Below are positions 44,091 to 52,381 of a stretch of 64,000 nt of DNA, one piece after another. The notes beneath the pieces were generated by a model. It was given only the letters and a program-made list of their open reading frames with translations, did no database searches and was not told the origin of the DNA. The position numbers and the translations under genes were made by a program. This DNA is from P36-A1 sp049478495 (lineage in GTDB: Bacteria; Bacillota_I; Bacilli_A; JAJDGJ01). The stretch is taken from assembly GCF_049478495.1 (NCBI RefSeq), contig NZ_CP168083.1, positions 620,001 to 684,000 of the forward strand, given 5' to 3'. Position 1 is the first letter of the stretch, and each line of letters opens with the position of its first letter.

Positions 44091-44627
44091 ATGGAAATAG
44101 GTAAGAAAATTAAAAGTCTGAGGTTGAAAAATGGACTTACATTAGAAGAATTAGCAAATAGAACTGAGTTATCTAAAGGATTCTTATCTCAACTTGAAAG
44201 AGATAAGACAACAACTTCAATTCAAACTTTATTAGATATATTAGATGTCTTAGGAACAAGTGCTAAAGACTTCTTTGATGATGATAAAAAAAATGCTAAA
44301 ATAGTATTTGAAGAAAATGATTGTTTTGAACAATTAGAAGATAGTTTCTCTATTAATTATTTAGTTCCTAATGCCCAAAAAAATGATATGGAACCAATAC
44401 TCTTAACATTATATTCAAAACAAAAAAGTAATATTATACAACCTTTTGAAGGACAGGTCTTTGGCTATGTACTTCAAGGTAGCGCCTTTTTAATATATGG
44501 GGATAAGAGTTTTAAACTATCAAAAGGAAACAGTTTCTATTTAGATGGTGATAAAGATCATTATATAGAAAATAAGAGCCTGCATGATTTTAAATTATTG
44601 TGGATAGCTACACCACCGATATTTTAG
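44091..44627 (+). CDS. XRE-family regulator with C-terminal cupin domain
   Basis: The 178-residue protein has an N-terminal helix-turn-helix (IGKKIKSLRLKNGLTLEELA then ELSKGFLSQLERDK) and a C-terminal cupin barrel (EGQVFGYVLQGSAFLIYG, GNSFYLDGDKDHYIEN). Such regulators usually sense a small molecule and control transport or catabolic genes. The start is ATG 44091; a TTG at 44082 lies inside the likely ribosome binding site. The next genes (mscS, DUF951, hprK) follow closely but need not be its targets. Confidence 0.85.
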   Translation: MEIGKKIKSLRLKNGLTLEELANRTELSKGFLSQLERDKTTTSIQTLLDILDVLGTSAKDFFDDDKKNAKIVFEENDCFEQLEDSFSINYLVPNAQKNDMEPILLTLYSKQKSNIIQPFEGQVFGYVLQGSAFLIYGDKSFKLSKGNSFYLDGDKDHYIENKSLHDFKLLWIATPPIF

Positions 44628-44643
44628 AAAGGAAGAAAAATAA

Positions 44644-45222
44644 ATGATAAATATACTAACTAATAATGTATGGGATCAAGTAAATGATTCTCTTTCAGTA
44701 ATAGGAGAATATATAAGTAATAATCAATTTCTACTATCAGTAGTTGTTGCGATAATAGCCTTAATAATTTCACGCTTTTTTCAAAAAATGGTTTACAATA
44801 CTGTTATTTTCTTTTCTTCTGATAAATCAAGAAGTAAAACAAATAAACTATTAAGAAGTTATTGTAATTTATTAGCAACAATTTTAAAATATATCGTATA
44901 TGCCTTTACCTTCTTTGTTATACTAACAATATACAAAGTACCAATTATTACAATGTTAACATCAGCAGGGTTTATTGGAGTTATGATTACATATATATTC
45001 CAAAGTCTTATTCAAGATGTTACTAATGGCTTTTTTATTGTTTTTGAATCACCATTTGGTGTAGGAGATAGAATAAAAGTTAATGATTATGTAGGTAAAG
45101 TTGTAGAAATTAAATCAAGATATGTAGTATTAATCGATGCTCAAGACAATAAATATATTATTAATAATCGTAGTATTGATAGTGTAGTAATATTAAGTAA
45201 AAAAATTGAATTTGTAAGGTAG
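44644..45222 (+). CDS. Small-conductance mechanosensitive channel family protein (MscS)
   Basis: The 192-residue protein has two or three transmembrane helices and the MscS pore/beta region: TSAGFIGVMITYIFQSLIQDVTNGFFIVFE (read as adjoining segments), then GVGDRIKVNDYVGKVVEI and the NNRSID segment. It is shorter than E. coli MscS, lacking most of the C-terminal cage domain. In Firmicutes such genes often sit before a DUF951 gene, as here. Confidence 0.87.
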   Translation: MINILTNNVWDQVNDSLSVIGEYISNNQFLLSVVVAIIALIISRFFQKMVYNTVIFFSSDKSRSKTNKLLRSYCNLLATILKYIVYAFTFFVILTIYKVPIITMLTSAGFIGVMITYIFQSLIQDVTNGFFIVFESPFGVGDRIKVNDYVGKVVEIKSRYVVLIDAQDNKYIINNRSIDSVVILSKKIEFVR

Positions 45223-45230
45223 GTAAAATT

Positions 45231-45422
45231 ATGGAATACAACTTAAATGATATAATAGAATTAAAAAAAGATCATCCATGTAAAAAATCAAAACAATGGA
45301 AAATTGTAAGAATGGGTGCAGATATAAAAATAGAATGCTTAGGTTGCAATGCAGTTATAATGTTACCAAGAGAAAAGTTTAATAAAAGACTTAAAAAGGT
45401 AATTAAACAAGATGAGCAATAA
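45231..45422 (+). CDS. DUF951 family protein
   Basis: The 63-residue protein matches the DUF951 pattern: DIIELKKDHPCKKSKQWKIV, then GADIKIECLGCNAVIMLPR. The His, Cys and CxxC-type residues suggest metal binding. Function unknown. It overlaps the hprK start by 11 bases. Confidence 0.9.
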   Translation: MEYNLNDIIELKKDHPCKKSKQWKIVRMGADIKIECLGCNAVIMLPREKFNKRLKKVIKQDEQ

Positions 45423-46329
45423 AAAAGTTAGTGATTTAGTAAATGAGTTAGAATCAACTTATGCATACAAACCAAGTCAAGATAGAATTATTCAACTTCC
45501 AGAAGTTAATAGGGTAGGATTAGAACTTGTGGGGTTTAGAGATTATGCACAACACAAAAGAATAATGATAATTGGAAATAAGGAAATAGCTTTTTTAAAA
45601 ACAATGGAAAAACAGGCTATAACTGAAGCATTTCAATTTTTATTGACTGAACAAACACCATGTATTATAGTTACAAGAGGAAATACTATTCCAGATGAAG
45701 TAAAAGAAGTTGCTACAAAAAAAGAAGTTAGTATAATTAATTGGAATGGATCTACATCTAGGTTACTATTAAGATTATTTGATATTTTAGATGAATGGTT
45801 TGCTCCTTCTCAACTTATATATGGAACTTTAATGTCAATATATGGTATTGGAGTTCTTATAAAGGGTCCTAGTGGAATTGGAAAAAGTGAAATAGCTTTA
45901 GAACTGATGAAAAAAGGACATACTTTAGTTAGTGATGATAGTGTTCAAGTTAAACTTTATGATAATACATTAGTAGGAAGTGCTCCTCCATTAATTCAAA
46001 ATATGATTGAAATTAGAGGGGTCGGAATACTTGATGTAACACAACTGTTTGGACATAGAATTATAACAGAACAAGCTGATATAGATTTTATTGTGGAATT
46101 AAGTAAGTGGGATAAGGATCTTAAATATGAACGAGTTGGAACTACAAGGAATATAGAAACAATACTTGGAGTTGATATTGTAAAAATTACTTTACCTGTT
46201 TCAGAAGGTAGAAGCATGTCTGAGGTAATAGAGGTAAGTGTAATAAATTTCAAATTACAAGAAAAAGGTATAAACTCTGCAGAATTATTTGCAGCTAGAA
46301 TAGAAAACCAACTTAAGGAGAAAAAGTAA
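45412..46329 (+). CDS. hprK: HPr kinase/phosphorylase
   Basis: The 305-residue bifunctional enzyme phosphorylates and dephosphorylates HPr at Ser46 to control carbon catabolite repression. The Walker A motif GPSGIGKSE lies at about 152-160, followed by LVSDDSVQV and the HprK signature MIEIRGVGILDV. It overlaps the DUF951 gene and is followed without a gap by lgt, the usual hprK-lgt pair of Firmicutes. Confidence 0.95.
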   Translation: MSNKKVSDLVNELESTYAYKPSQDRIIQLPEVNRVGLELVGFRDYAQHKRIMIIGNKEIAFLKTMEKQAITEAFQFLLTEQTPCIIVTRGNTIPDEVKEVATKKEVSIINWNGSTSRLLLRLFDILDEWFAPSQLIYGTLMSIYGIGVLIKGPSGIGKSEIALELMKKGHTLVSDDSVQVKLYDNTLVGSAPPLIQNMIEIRGVGILDVTQLFGHRIITEQADIDFIVELSKWDKDLKYERVGTTRNIETILGVDIVKITLPVSEGRSMSEVIEVSVINFKLQEKGINSAELFAARIENQLKEKK

Positions 46330-47142
46330 ATGTTTACATCAAAAGAAGTTATACTAGGGCCAATAAATATTTCATATTATGCAATATGCATTCTTGTAGG
46401 AGCATTTTTAGCCTTTTACTTATCAAGAAGAGAATGGAAATTAAAGGGTTATAATACTAGTGAATTACAAGACTTCTTTATAAATGTATTACTTATAGGA
46501 GTAATAGGAGCTAGATTGTGGTATGTGTTGTTCTCATTACCATACTACATAAGCAATCCTTCAGAAATAATAGCTGTGTGGAATGGTGGGCTTGCTATAC
46601 AAGGTGGAGTAATAGCAGGTATAGCATATGGATACTACTACTTTACTAAAAGAGGATATGATTTTTGGGATGCAGCAGATTCAACTCTGCCATATATGTT
46701 AATAGCACAAGCCTTTGGTAGATGGGGAAATTTCTTTAATCAAGAAGCATTTGGACAACAAGTATCATATCAACATTTAAAAGATATGTTTATTCCTGAA
46801 TTTATAATTAATAAAATGTTCATAGATGGAGCATATAGACAACCAACTTTTTTATACGAATCAATATTTTGTATAGTTATCTTTTTAATTATAATGTTAA
46901 TTGTAAAAAAAGTACCTTTAAAAATAGGTCAAAGTGCATTATTATACCTAATTTTTTATTCATTTGGTAGAATAATAATAGAAGGAATGAGAAGTGATTC
47001 ATTAATGTTTTTTGGAATAAAAACAGCTCAATTATTATCATTGCTAGTTATTATAGTAGGAGTTTATTTATTTTATAGATTTGATAAAACGCATAAGCAA
47101 AATAAGTTACAAAAGTTAAGGATGATTGAAAATGGAAAATAA
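46330..47142 (+). CDS. lgt: Prolipoprotein diacylglyceryl transferase
   Basis: The 270-residue membrane enzyme attaches diacylglycerol to the lipobox cysteine of prolipoproteins. The Lgt signature GRWGNFFNQEAFG lies near residue 130, with ARLWYVLFSLPYY and GGLAIQGGVIAG before it. Seven hydrophobic segments are visible. AAGGAG precedes the ATG; the 3' end overlaps trxB by 11 bases. Confidence 0.95.
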   Translation: MFTSKEVILGPINISYYAICILVGAFLAFYLSRREWKLKGYNTSELQDFFINVLLIGVIGARLWYVLFSLPYYISNPSEIIAVWNGGLAIQGGVIAGIAYGYYYFTKRGYDFWDAADSTLPYMLIAQAFGRWGNFFNQEAFGQQVSYQHLKDMFIPEFIINKMFIDGAYRQPTFLYESIFCIVIFLIIMLIVKKVPLKIGQSALLYLIFYSFGRIIIEGMRSDSLMFFGIKTAQLLSLLVIIVGVYLFYRFDKTHKQNKLQKLRMIENGK

Positions 47143-48061
47143 AGAAATATATGATTTAATAATAGTAGGTAGTGGACCAGCGGGATTAACAGCTGCAGTT
47201 TATGGAAGAAGAGCTAATTTAGATATATTAATGCTTGAAGCTAATGCACCAGGTGGTAAAATGGTCAAAACAGCTGAAATAGAAAACTGGCCTGGAATTA
47301 AAAGTACAAGTGGTCCAGAGCTTGCCTTTCAAATGTTTGAACATGCAATGGATTTAGGGACTAAGTTACAAACAGGAATGGTAAATAGAATAAGTAATGA
47401 TAAAGTTAAAGAAATAACAATGCATGATGGTAAAAAATACTATGCAAAAGCAGTTTTGATAGCAACAGGTACTGTTGAAAGAAAATTAGGTGTACCTGGA
47501 GAAGAAAAATTCACCAACCGTGGAGTAAGTTACTGTGCAGTTTGTGATGGTGCATTATTTAAAAATAAAGTAGTAACAATTGTTGGTGGTGGAAACTCGG
47601 CCTTAGAAGAAGCTATATATTTAACAAAGTTTGCATCAAAAGTAAACATAATAATTAGAAGAGATGTCTTTAGAGCAGATGCTTCTGTTATAGATGAAGT
47701 AAAAGCTAATCCAAAAATAAATATTATAACAAAAAATATACCAGTAGAAATAATTGGAGATAATTCAGTAAATGCAATAATTATTGAAAATGTTGATACA
47801 AAAGAAAAAACGACAGTTGAGACTGATGGAATTTTCCCATTTATTGGACTAGATCCAATGACATCATTTTTATCTGAATTAAAAATAACTACTGATGCTG
47901 GATATATAATTACAAATAATAAAATGGAAACAACTACTGCTGGTATTTATGCAGCTGGAGATGTTATAGAAAAAGACCTAAGACAAGTTGTTACTGCAGC
48001 AAATGATGGAGCTATTGCAGCCCAAAATGTAATTAAGTATTTAGATCATTATGATAAATAG
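47132..48061 (+). CDS. trxB: Thioredoxin reductase
   Basis: The 309-residue flavoprotein has the FAD motif GSGPAGLTAAVYGRRA, the redox-active CAVC (C135/C138), the NADPH motif GGGNSALEEA and the late AAGDV segment. It reduces thioredoxin. I start at ATG 47132, eight bases after AAGGATGA; a TTG at 47126 is less likely. It ends the hprK-lgt-trxB group. Confidence 0.95.
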   Translation: MENKEIYDLIIVGSGPAGLTAAVYGRRANLDILMLEANAPGGKMVKTAEIENWPGIKSTSGPELAFQMFEHAMDLGTKLQTGMVNRISNDKVKEITMHDGKKYYAKAVLIATGTVERKLGVPGEEKFTNRGVSYCAVCDGALFKNKVVTIVGGGNSALEEAIYLTKFASKVNIIIRRDVFRADASVIDEVKANPKINIITKNIPVEIIGDNSVNAIIIENVDTKEKTTVETDGIFPFIGLDPMTSFLSELKITTDAGYIITNNKMETTTAGIYAAGDVIEKDLRQVVTAANDGAIAAQNVIKYLDHYDK

Positions 48062-48072
48062 ACTATAAACTA

Positions 48073-48103
48073 AAAGAGTAATTAAATATTATTCTTTTTT
48101 TTT
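48073..48103 (+). terminator. Intrinsic terminator after trxB
   Basis: A 10-bp stem with one G-U pair (AAAGAGTAAT/ATTATTCTTT), loop TAAAT and a T run. Confidence 0.8.
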
Positions 48104-48247
48104 GAATAATAGGAATAATTCAATTATTTATTAATAATAATATATAGCAATAAATCTGAATAATAATTTAGATTTCGAAATTTAAAGTGCCAAAACTGAA
48201 TATAAACCAAAGATTAGCTGAAGAAATGAAGTTAATGTTAAATACTT

Positions 48248-48256
48248 TGCTATAAT
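48248..48256 (+). promoter_or_regulatory. Extended -10 promoter
   Basis: TGCTATAAT at 48248-48256, 21 bases before the next start. Confidence 0.5.
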
Positions 48257-48276
48257 CAAAATAAGGGAGTGGTAGT

Positions 48277-48927
48277 ATGTTGAATATAGCATGTTTAACA
48301 TATGAGAAAAGAGCAATAATAGATTTTAAACCTCTAGAGCTTATTATTCATTACTTTGACAATATCGAAAAAATACCTATTAATCAATATGAATGTATAA
48401 TTGCACTAGAGACAAATAAACTATTATCTTTTTCTGATATGAATAACTTATTAAAATTTCAAAACTCACACATCATAATAGTAAGTAAACATGATTATAG
48501 TAGAGGTGAAAAAAAACGATTAAGTGAAACAGGTATAAAAAATGTTATAAATATTGAAGATTTTAAGAATTATGGAGAAATTATAGTTAAAAAATGCTGC
48601 ACAGATCATAAAGTAAACAGAATTAATTTTAAAGGAATATCAATAAATAAAATTTCAAGAGAAATAACAGTAGATAAACAAGAAATATCTTTAACCGAAA
48701 CAGAGTTTCGGTTACTAAAATTATTTATAGTTAATATTGATGAACCACTTAAAAAAAATGATATTTACAATGTAATCTGGGGTGTAGGTGAAAACAGCTT
48801 AAGAAGTCATGATTTTCGTACCTTAGAAACACATATAAAAAATTTAAGAAAAAAAATTACTCCATATAATAAAAACTTGACTACTATTTGGGGGTTTGGA
48901 TATTCTTTAAATAGTAAAACAAAATAA
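48277..48927 (+). CDS. OmpR-type winged-helix regulator with degenerate receiver domain
   Basis: The C-terminal half of this 216-residue protein is a clear OmpR/PhoB winged helix: ISLTETEFRLLKLF, RTLETHIKNLRKKI and IWGFGYSL. The N-terminal 110 residues have receiver-like alternation but lack its active site: the acidic pair after strand 1 is missing (IACLTYEK), and the strand 3 position reads IIALETN rather than having a phosphorylatable Asp. No histidine kinase is adjacent. It therefore probably acts without phosphorylation. It lies just upstream of the ABC operon at 49089 and may control it. Confidence 0.78.
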   Translation: MLNIACLTYEKRAIIDFKPLELIIHYFDNIEKIPINQYECIIALETNKLLSFSDMNNLLKFQNSHIIIVSKHDYSRGEKKRLSETGIKNVINIEDFKNYGEIIVKKCCTDHKVNRINFKGISINKISREITVDKQEISLTETEFRLLKLFIVNIDEPLKKNDIYNVIWGVGENSLRSHDFRTLETHIKNLRKKITPYNKNLTTIWGFGYSLNSKTK

Positions 48928-49024
48928 AAAAACTAGAGTTTGATATGATACTCTAAAGTAGAAAGTGAAATATAAAACACTTAATACTTTAAAGGTAACA
49001 CTTCAATTAAACCTAGTTTTTTTT
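48926..49024 (+). terminator. Long branched terminator structure
   Basis: Outer arms AAAAAAACTAG and CTAGTTTTTTTT enclose smaller hairpins, including AGAGT/ACTCT and AGTG/CACT pairings, and end in a T run. Confidence 0.6.
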
Positions 49025-49030
49025 CCTGAT

Positions 49031-49059
49031 TTGACAATAAGCTAATAGTGTCCTACAAT
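49031..49059 (+). promoter_or_regulatory. Promoter of the ABC-transporter operon
   Basis: TTGACA at 49031-49036 and TACAAT at 49054-49059 with a 17-base spacer. Confidence 0.78.
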
Positions 49060-49073
49060 AATAGTACACTATT
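49044..49073 (+). promoter_or_regulatory. Inverted-repeat operator over the promoter, probable site for the operon's GntR regulator
   Basis: AATAGTGT (49044-49051) and ACACTATT (49066-49073) are perfect inverted halves separated by 14 bases, spanning the spacer, the -10 element and the transcription start. AGTGT/ACACT half-sites about this far apart resemble operators of YtrA-type GntR repressors, and such a regulator is the last gene of this operon. Binding here would block transcription. Confidence 0.68.
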
Positions 49074-49088
49074 CTAGGGGGAATTATA

Positions 49089-49961
49089 ATGCTTAAAGTA
49101 GAAAATCTTTCTTTTTTGTATGATCGAAAAATAGTACTTGATTATATAGATATAGAATTTATACCGAAACATATATATGGGCTAATTGGTGAAAATGGAG
49201 CAGGAAAATCCACATTGCTGAAGTGTCTTGGAAATACATTAGAGCCAAATAATGGAGTAATAACTTATAAAGGGAATCAAATCAAAGATAATTTTGACTA
49301 TCTAAAAACACTAGTATTTCTAGATGAAATAGATTACTTTGAAGGCTTTAATTTAAAGATACTAATAAAATATATTGCAAAATCAAAAGAAATGAGTATA
49401 GATACGCAAAAATATCTTAAACTTATTGAAATATTTAATATTAATGATAAAAAGCCAATCATATCATTTTCAAAAGGAATGAAAAAAATTGTTTTTCTAA
49501 TTATTGTTTTATGCTTAGAGTTTAAAATAATAATTTTAGATGAATACTTAGATGGTATAGATATGATAAATAGAAATACTATAAAAAAGCTTTTTCTAGA
49601 ATACATTCAAGAGCATGAAGCAATAATAATTTTAGCTTCTCATTCAGCTACTGATATAAAAGATATCTGTGATCAAATAATATTAATGGATGATGCAATA
49701 GTTAAAAGAAATACTAGCATTGATAAATTGGGAATGCTTTATTTATCATATCAATTAGTTTTAAAAAATAATTTGAATATTGATGATTTAAAGCTGTTAG
49801 GATTAGACATAAGACGCTATACTTCATTTGAAAATATTAGATGGATAAGTGTTCCTAATAATGAAAAACAAATTAAAATTCTAAGTGATATGGATTTATT
49901 AGATTTAAAACAACTGAAAACAAGTATAGAGGAGGTAATTTTTAATGAATTCAGCAACTAG
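49089..49961 (+). CDS. ABC transporter ATP-binding protein, first of two
   Basis: The 290-residue ATPase has Walker A GENGAGKSTLL near residue 37, a degenerate signature SFSKGMKKI and Walker B IIILDEYLDGID, then the His switch LASHSATD. The Pro usually following the catalytic Glu is Tyr here, as in the second ATPase (51509). About 85 extra C-terminal residues follow the nucleotide-binding fold. The two ATPases are clearly paralogues, resembling YtrB/BcrA-type exporters. AGGGGG precedes the ATG and the gene overlaps its permease partner by 17 bases. Confidence 0.88.
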   Translation: MLKVENLSFLYDRKIVLDYIDIEFIPKHIYGLIGENGAGKSTLLKCLGNTLEPNNGVITYKGNQIKDNFDYLKTLVFLDEIDYFEGFNLKILIKYIAKSKEMSIDTQKYLKLIEIFNINDKKPIISFSKGMKKIVFLIIVLCLEFKIIILDEYLDGIDMINRNTIKKLFLEYIQEHEAIIILASHSATDIKDICDQIILMDDAIVKRNTSIDKLGMLYLSYQLVLKNNLNIDDLKLLGLDIRRYTSFENIRWISVPNNEKQIKILSDMDLLDLKQLKTSIEEVIFNEFSN

Positions 49962-51498
49962 AATACATTTCCTTCGTTCATTCTTAATTTCAATTGCAAC
50001 TTTAATAATAGCTTTTTATTTAAATAGCGTTTATGAATTAACATATAATTTTGTATCATTTTTAATGGCATTAAGTAATGGCTTATTAGTCTTGTATTTT
50101 TATAATTATTTATATAATAACAAAAAAAGCATAATGGAAATGCAAAAACCAATTTCAATTATTAATATATTCTATATTCCAATAATAATGTTATTAGTAC
50201 AATCCTTAATATTTGATATGTTCTATTCACAACAATACTCTGAAAGTACAATGTTTGTGAGTTATATAAAATATCTTGCACCTTGTATAGGATTAATGTG
50301 GATGTCAAGTTCAAGATCAATAATAAAAATAATTATAAGTTATTTAGTTGGTAGCTTATTTGTATTTACAATTTTACTTGGATTTGATGGAGTAATGAAC
50401 AATTTAAATATAGTTTATTTAAAAAGTACCCATCCATTTTCAATACTAATTACTTTATTATTAATATTCATTACATTGATACTTTCTTATAAAACTTTTA
50501 TGATTCATCGAAAAGAACATAATCATAATAAATTAGCAACTTATTATTATCTTGAAATGCTTGTTTTTATTATAATATGCTTTCAAAAATTATTTATTGT
50601 AAAATTACCATATTCTACATTCTTTTCAACAATAAGAATTTCTAATTATCAAATTATCTGGGGTAATTACTTTATAGCTATTGTTTCATTGATTGCCTTT
50701 GTATATGTTTTCTACAAAACATTAAACAAGAAAATATTAGCCTTATATTTACTACCAGTATTTTTAGTTTCAACGATATATATGGTTGGTGATAGATTGC
50801 TTGACAAAAGTAAGGTTAACTGTGAAATAATAGCACAGCTCAACAGTAGCGTTGTTTCTGATCAGGTTAAACAAACAATACATTATAATAATGTGCCTTT
50901 AATTGGGTTTAATTCTACAGAATATGAGACATTCACAGCAAAATATGATAAGAATATTAAAAGATGTATGAGTGCTCCTGTAGGCCAGTATGATAGTCAA
51001 ATTAATGAAGGATATATTAAAGACAATAATTATCAAACAGTAATTATGAATGGAATTATGTATCTAGTAGATAGTAATATAAAATTACAAGATTTGTATA
51101 GTTTAAGCACTGATGTAAACCAAATAGTTATTTACAATGCAATAACAGCAGATAGATCAGAATCATTTACATATATCCCAGAAAATATTGATGAAGAAAA
51201 GTATAGTAAAATTATTACTGAAATTAATAAAATATCAACAAAAGAAAACATCAAAATATACATTATACGAAATGAAAAATTTGTTAATTTGTTAGAAGAT
51301 AATATTAATACAAAAAAAATAGTAGCGGATGATGAATACTCATCAGACATTGATTATGATAAAAATCTTATAGTTTATAATTATATTGTAGATGTAAATG
51401 ATCCAAAATTTAACGATAAGACTTTGGATTATCAAGTAGGTACTGTTTTCAATCTACCATCTGATGTTTATAATCAAATGAAAAAAATGATGAAATAA
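49945..51498 (+). CDS. ABC transporter permease with extracytoplasmic domain, first of two
   Basis: The 517-residue product has about eight to nine transmembrane helices in residues 1-290, then a C-terminal domain of about 220 residues outside the membrane with mixed alpha/beta character. It starts within the end of the first ATPase gene after GAGG, so the pair is translationally coupled. It has the same general plan as the second permease (52365), suggesting duplication of an ATPase-permease pair. Substrate unknown; related YtrA-controlled systems respond to cell-wall-active compounds. Confidence 0.75.
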   Translation: MNSATRIHFLRSFLISIATLIIAFYLNSVYELTYNFVSFLMALSNGLLVLYFYNYLYNNKKSIMEMQKPISIINIFYIPIIMLLVQSLIFDMFYSQQYSESTMFVSYIKYLAPCIGLMWMSSSRSIIKIIISYLVGSLFVFTILLGFDGVMNNLNIVYLKSTHPFSILITLLLIFITLILSYKTFMIHRKEHNHNKLATYYYLEMLVFIIICFQKLFIVKLPYSTFFSTIRISNYQIIWGNYFIAIVSLIAFVYVFYKTLNKKILALYLLPVFLVSTIYMVGDRLLDKSKVNCEIIAQLNSSVVSDQVKQTIHYNNVPLIGFNSTEYETFTAKYDKNIKRCMSAPVGQYDSQINEGYIKDNNYQTVIMNGIMYLVDSNIKLQDLYSLSTDVNQIVIYNAITADRSESFTYIPENIDEEKYSKIITEINKISTKENIKIYIIRNEKFVNLLEDNINTKKIVADDEYSSDIDYDKNLIVYNYIVDVNDPKFNDKTLDYQVGTVFNLPSDVYNQMKKMMK

Positions 51499-51508
51499 GG
51501 AGAAATAT

Positions 51509-52381
51509 ATGCTAGAAATTAAAAATTATAACTTTGTATATGATGAAAAAACAATATACAAGAATGCAAATTTAGTCCTTAAAAATAAACATATTTATGG
51601 ATTAATTGGTCCTAATGGATCAGGGAAAACAACACTTTTACAATCATTAGTAGCTGCAAACTTTCCTAATAGTGGAGAAATTATCTATGACAATATTTCA
51701 ATTTATGAAAACTTATATTATCAAAGACATAGCTCTTATTTGAGTGATGAATTTGTTATAACTAATAAATCAGCTAGAAAATTAGTAAATTACTACAGTA
51801 AAGTTTTATCAAAATCAATTAATTGGAATATCTTTGATAGTCTAATGGAAAAATTGCAAATAGACCCAGATGATTTAATAGCTAATCAATCAAAGGGAAA
51901 AAGAAAATCAGCAATGTTAATAGTTTCATTAGCATTAGAACCAAGATTTATTTATTTAGATGAGTATCTAGATGGTTTAGATGTAGTTAGAAGAAGTAAA
52001 ATAAAAGAATTCTTAATAAACTATGTTTTTGAATATGAAGCAATTATTATAATATCATCACATACACTAGATGATATTAAAGATATTTGTGATAATTTAA
52101 TATTTATTAATGATAATATTATTAATGCTCCTGAAGATATTGATACTGTAAGAAATAAATATGCAACATATCAAATAGTAAGTGATCAACCGCTAGATAG
52201 AGACTTTTTTATCAAAAAAGGGATCTTTGTAAAGCAGTTTAAAAAATTAGATAATATTGTTTGGATTGCAGTAAAAAATGATGATAATGTATTAGAAAAA
52301 TTACAAGATATTACATTTAAAGATATAAGAAGAATAAACTCAACTTTTGAGGAGGTAGTATACTATGAACTTATTTCTTAG
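51509..52381 (+). CDS. ABC transporter ATP-binding protein, second of two
   Basis: This 290-residue paralogue of the first ATPase has exactly the same length, with Walker A GPNGSGKTTLL, degenerate signature NQSKGKRKSAM, Walker B IYLDEYLDGLD and His switch ISSHTLDDI. It shares the Tyr after the catalytic Glu. AAGGAG precedes the ATG and its 3' end overlaps the second permease by 17 bases, the same overlap as in the first pair. Confidence 0.88.
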   Translation: MLEIKNYNFVYDEKTIYKNANLVLKNKHIYGLIGPNGSGKTTLLQSLVAANFPNSGEIIYDNISIYENLYYQRHSSYLSDEFVITNKSARKLVNYYSKVLSKSINWNIFDSLMEKLQIDPDDLIANQSKGKRKSAMLIVSLALEPRFIYLDEYLDGLDVVRRSKIKEFLINYVFEYEAIIIISSHTLDDIKDICDNLIFINDNIINAPEDIDTVRNKYATYQIVSDQPLDRDFFIKKGIFVKQFKKLDNIVWIAVKNDDNVLEKLQDITFKDIRRINSTFEEVVYYELIS

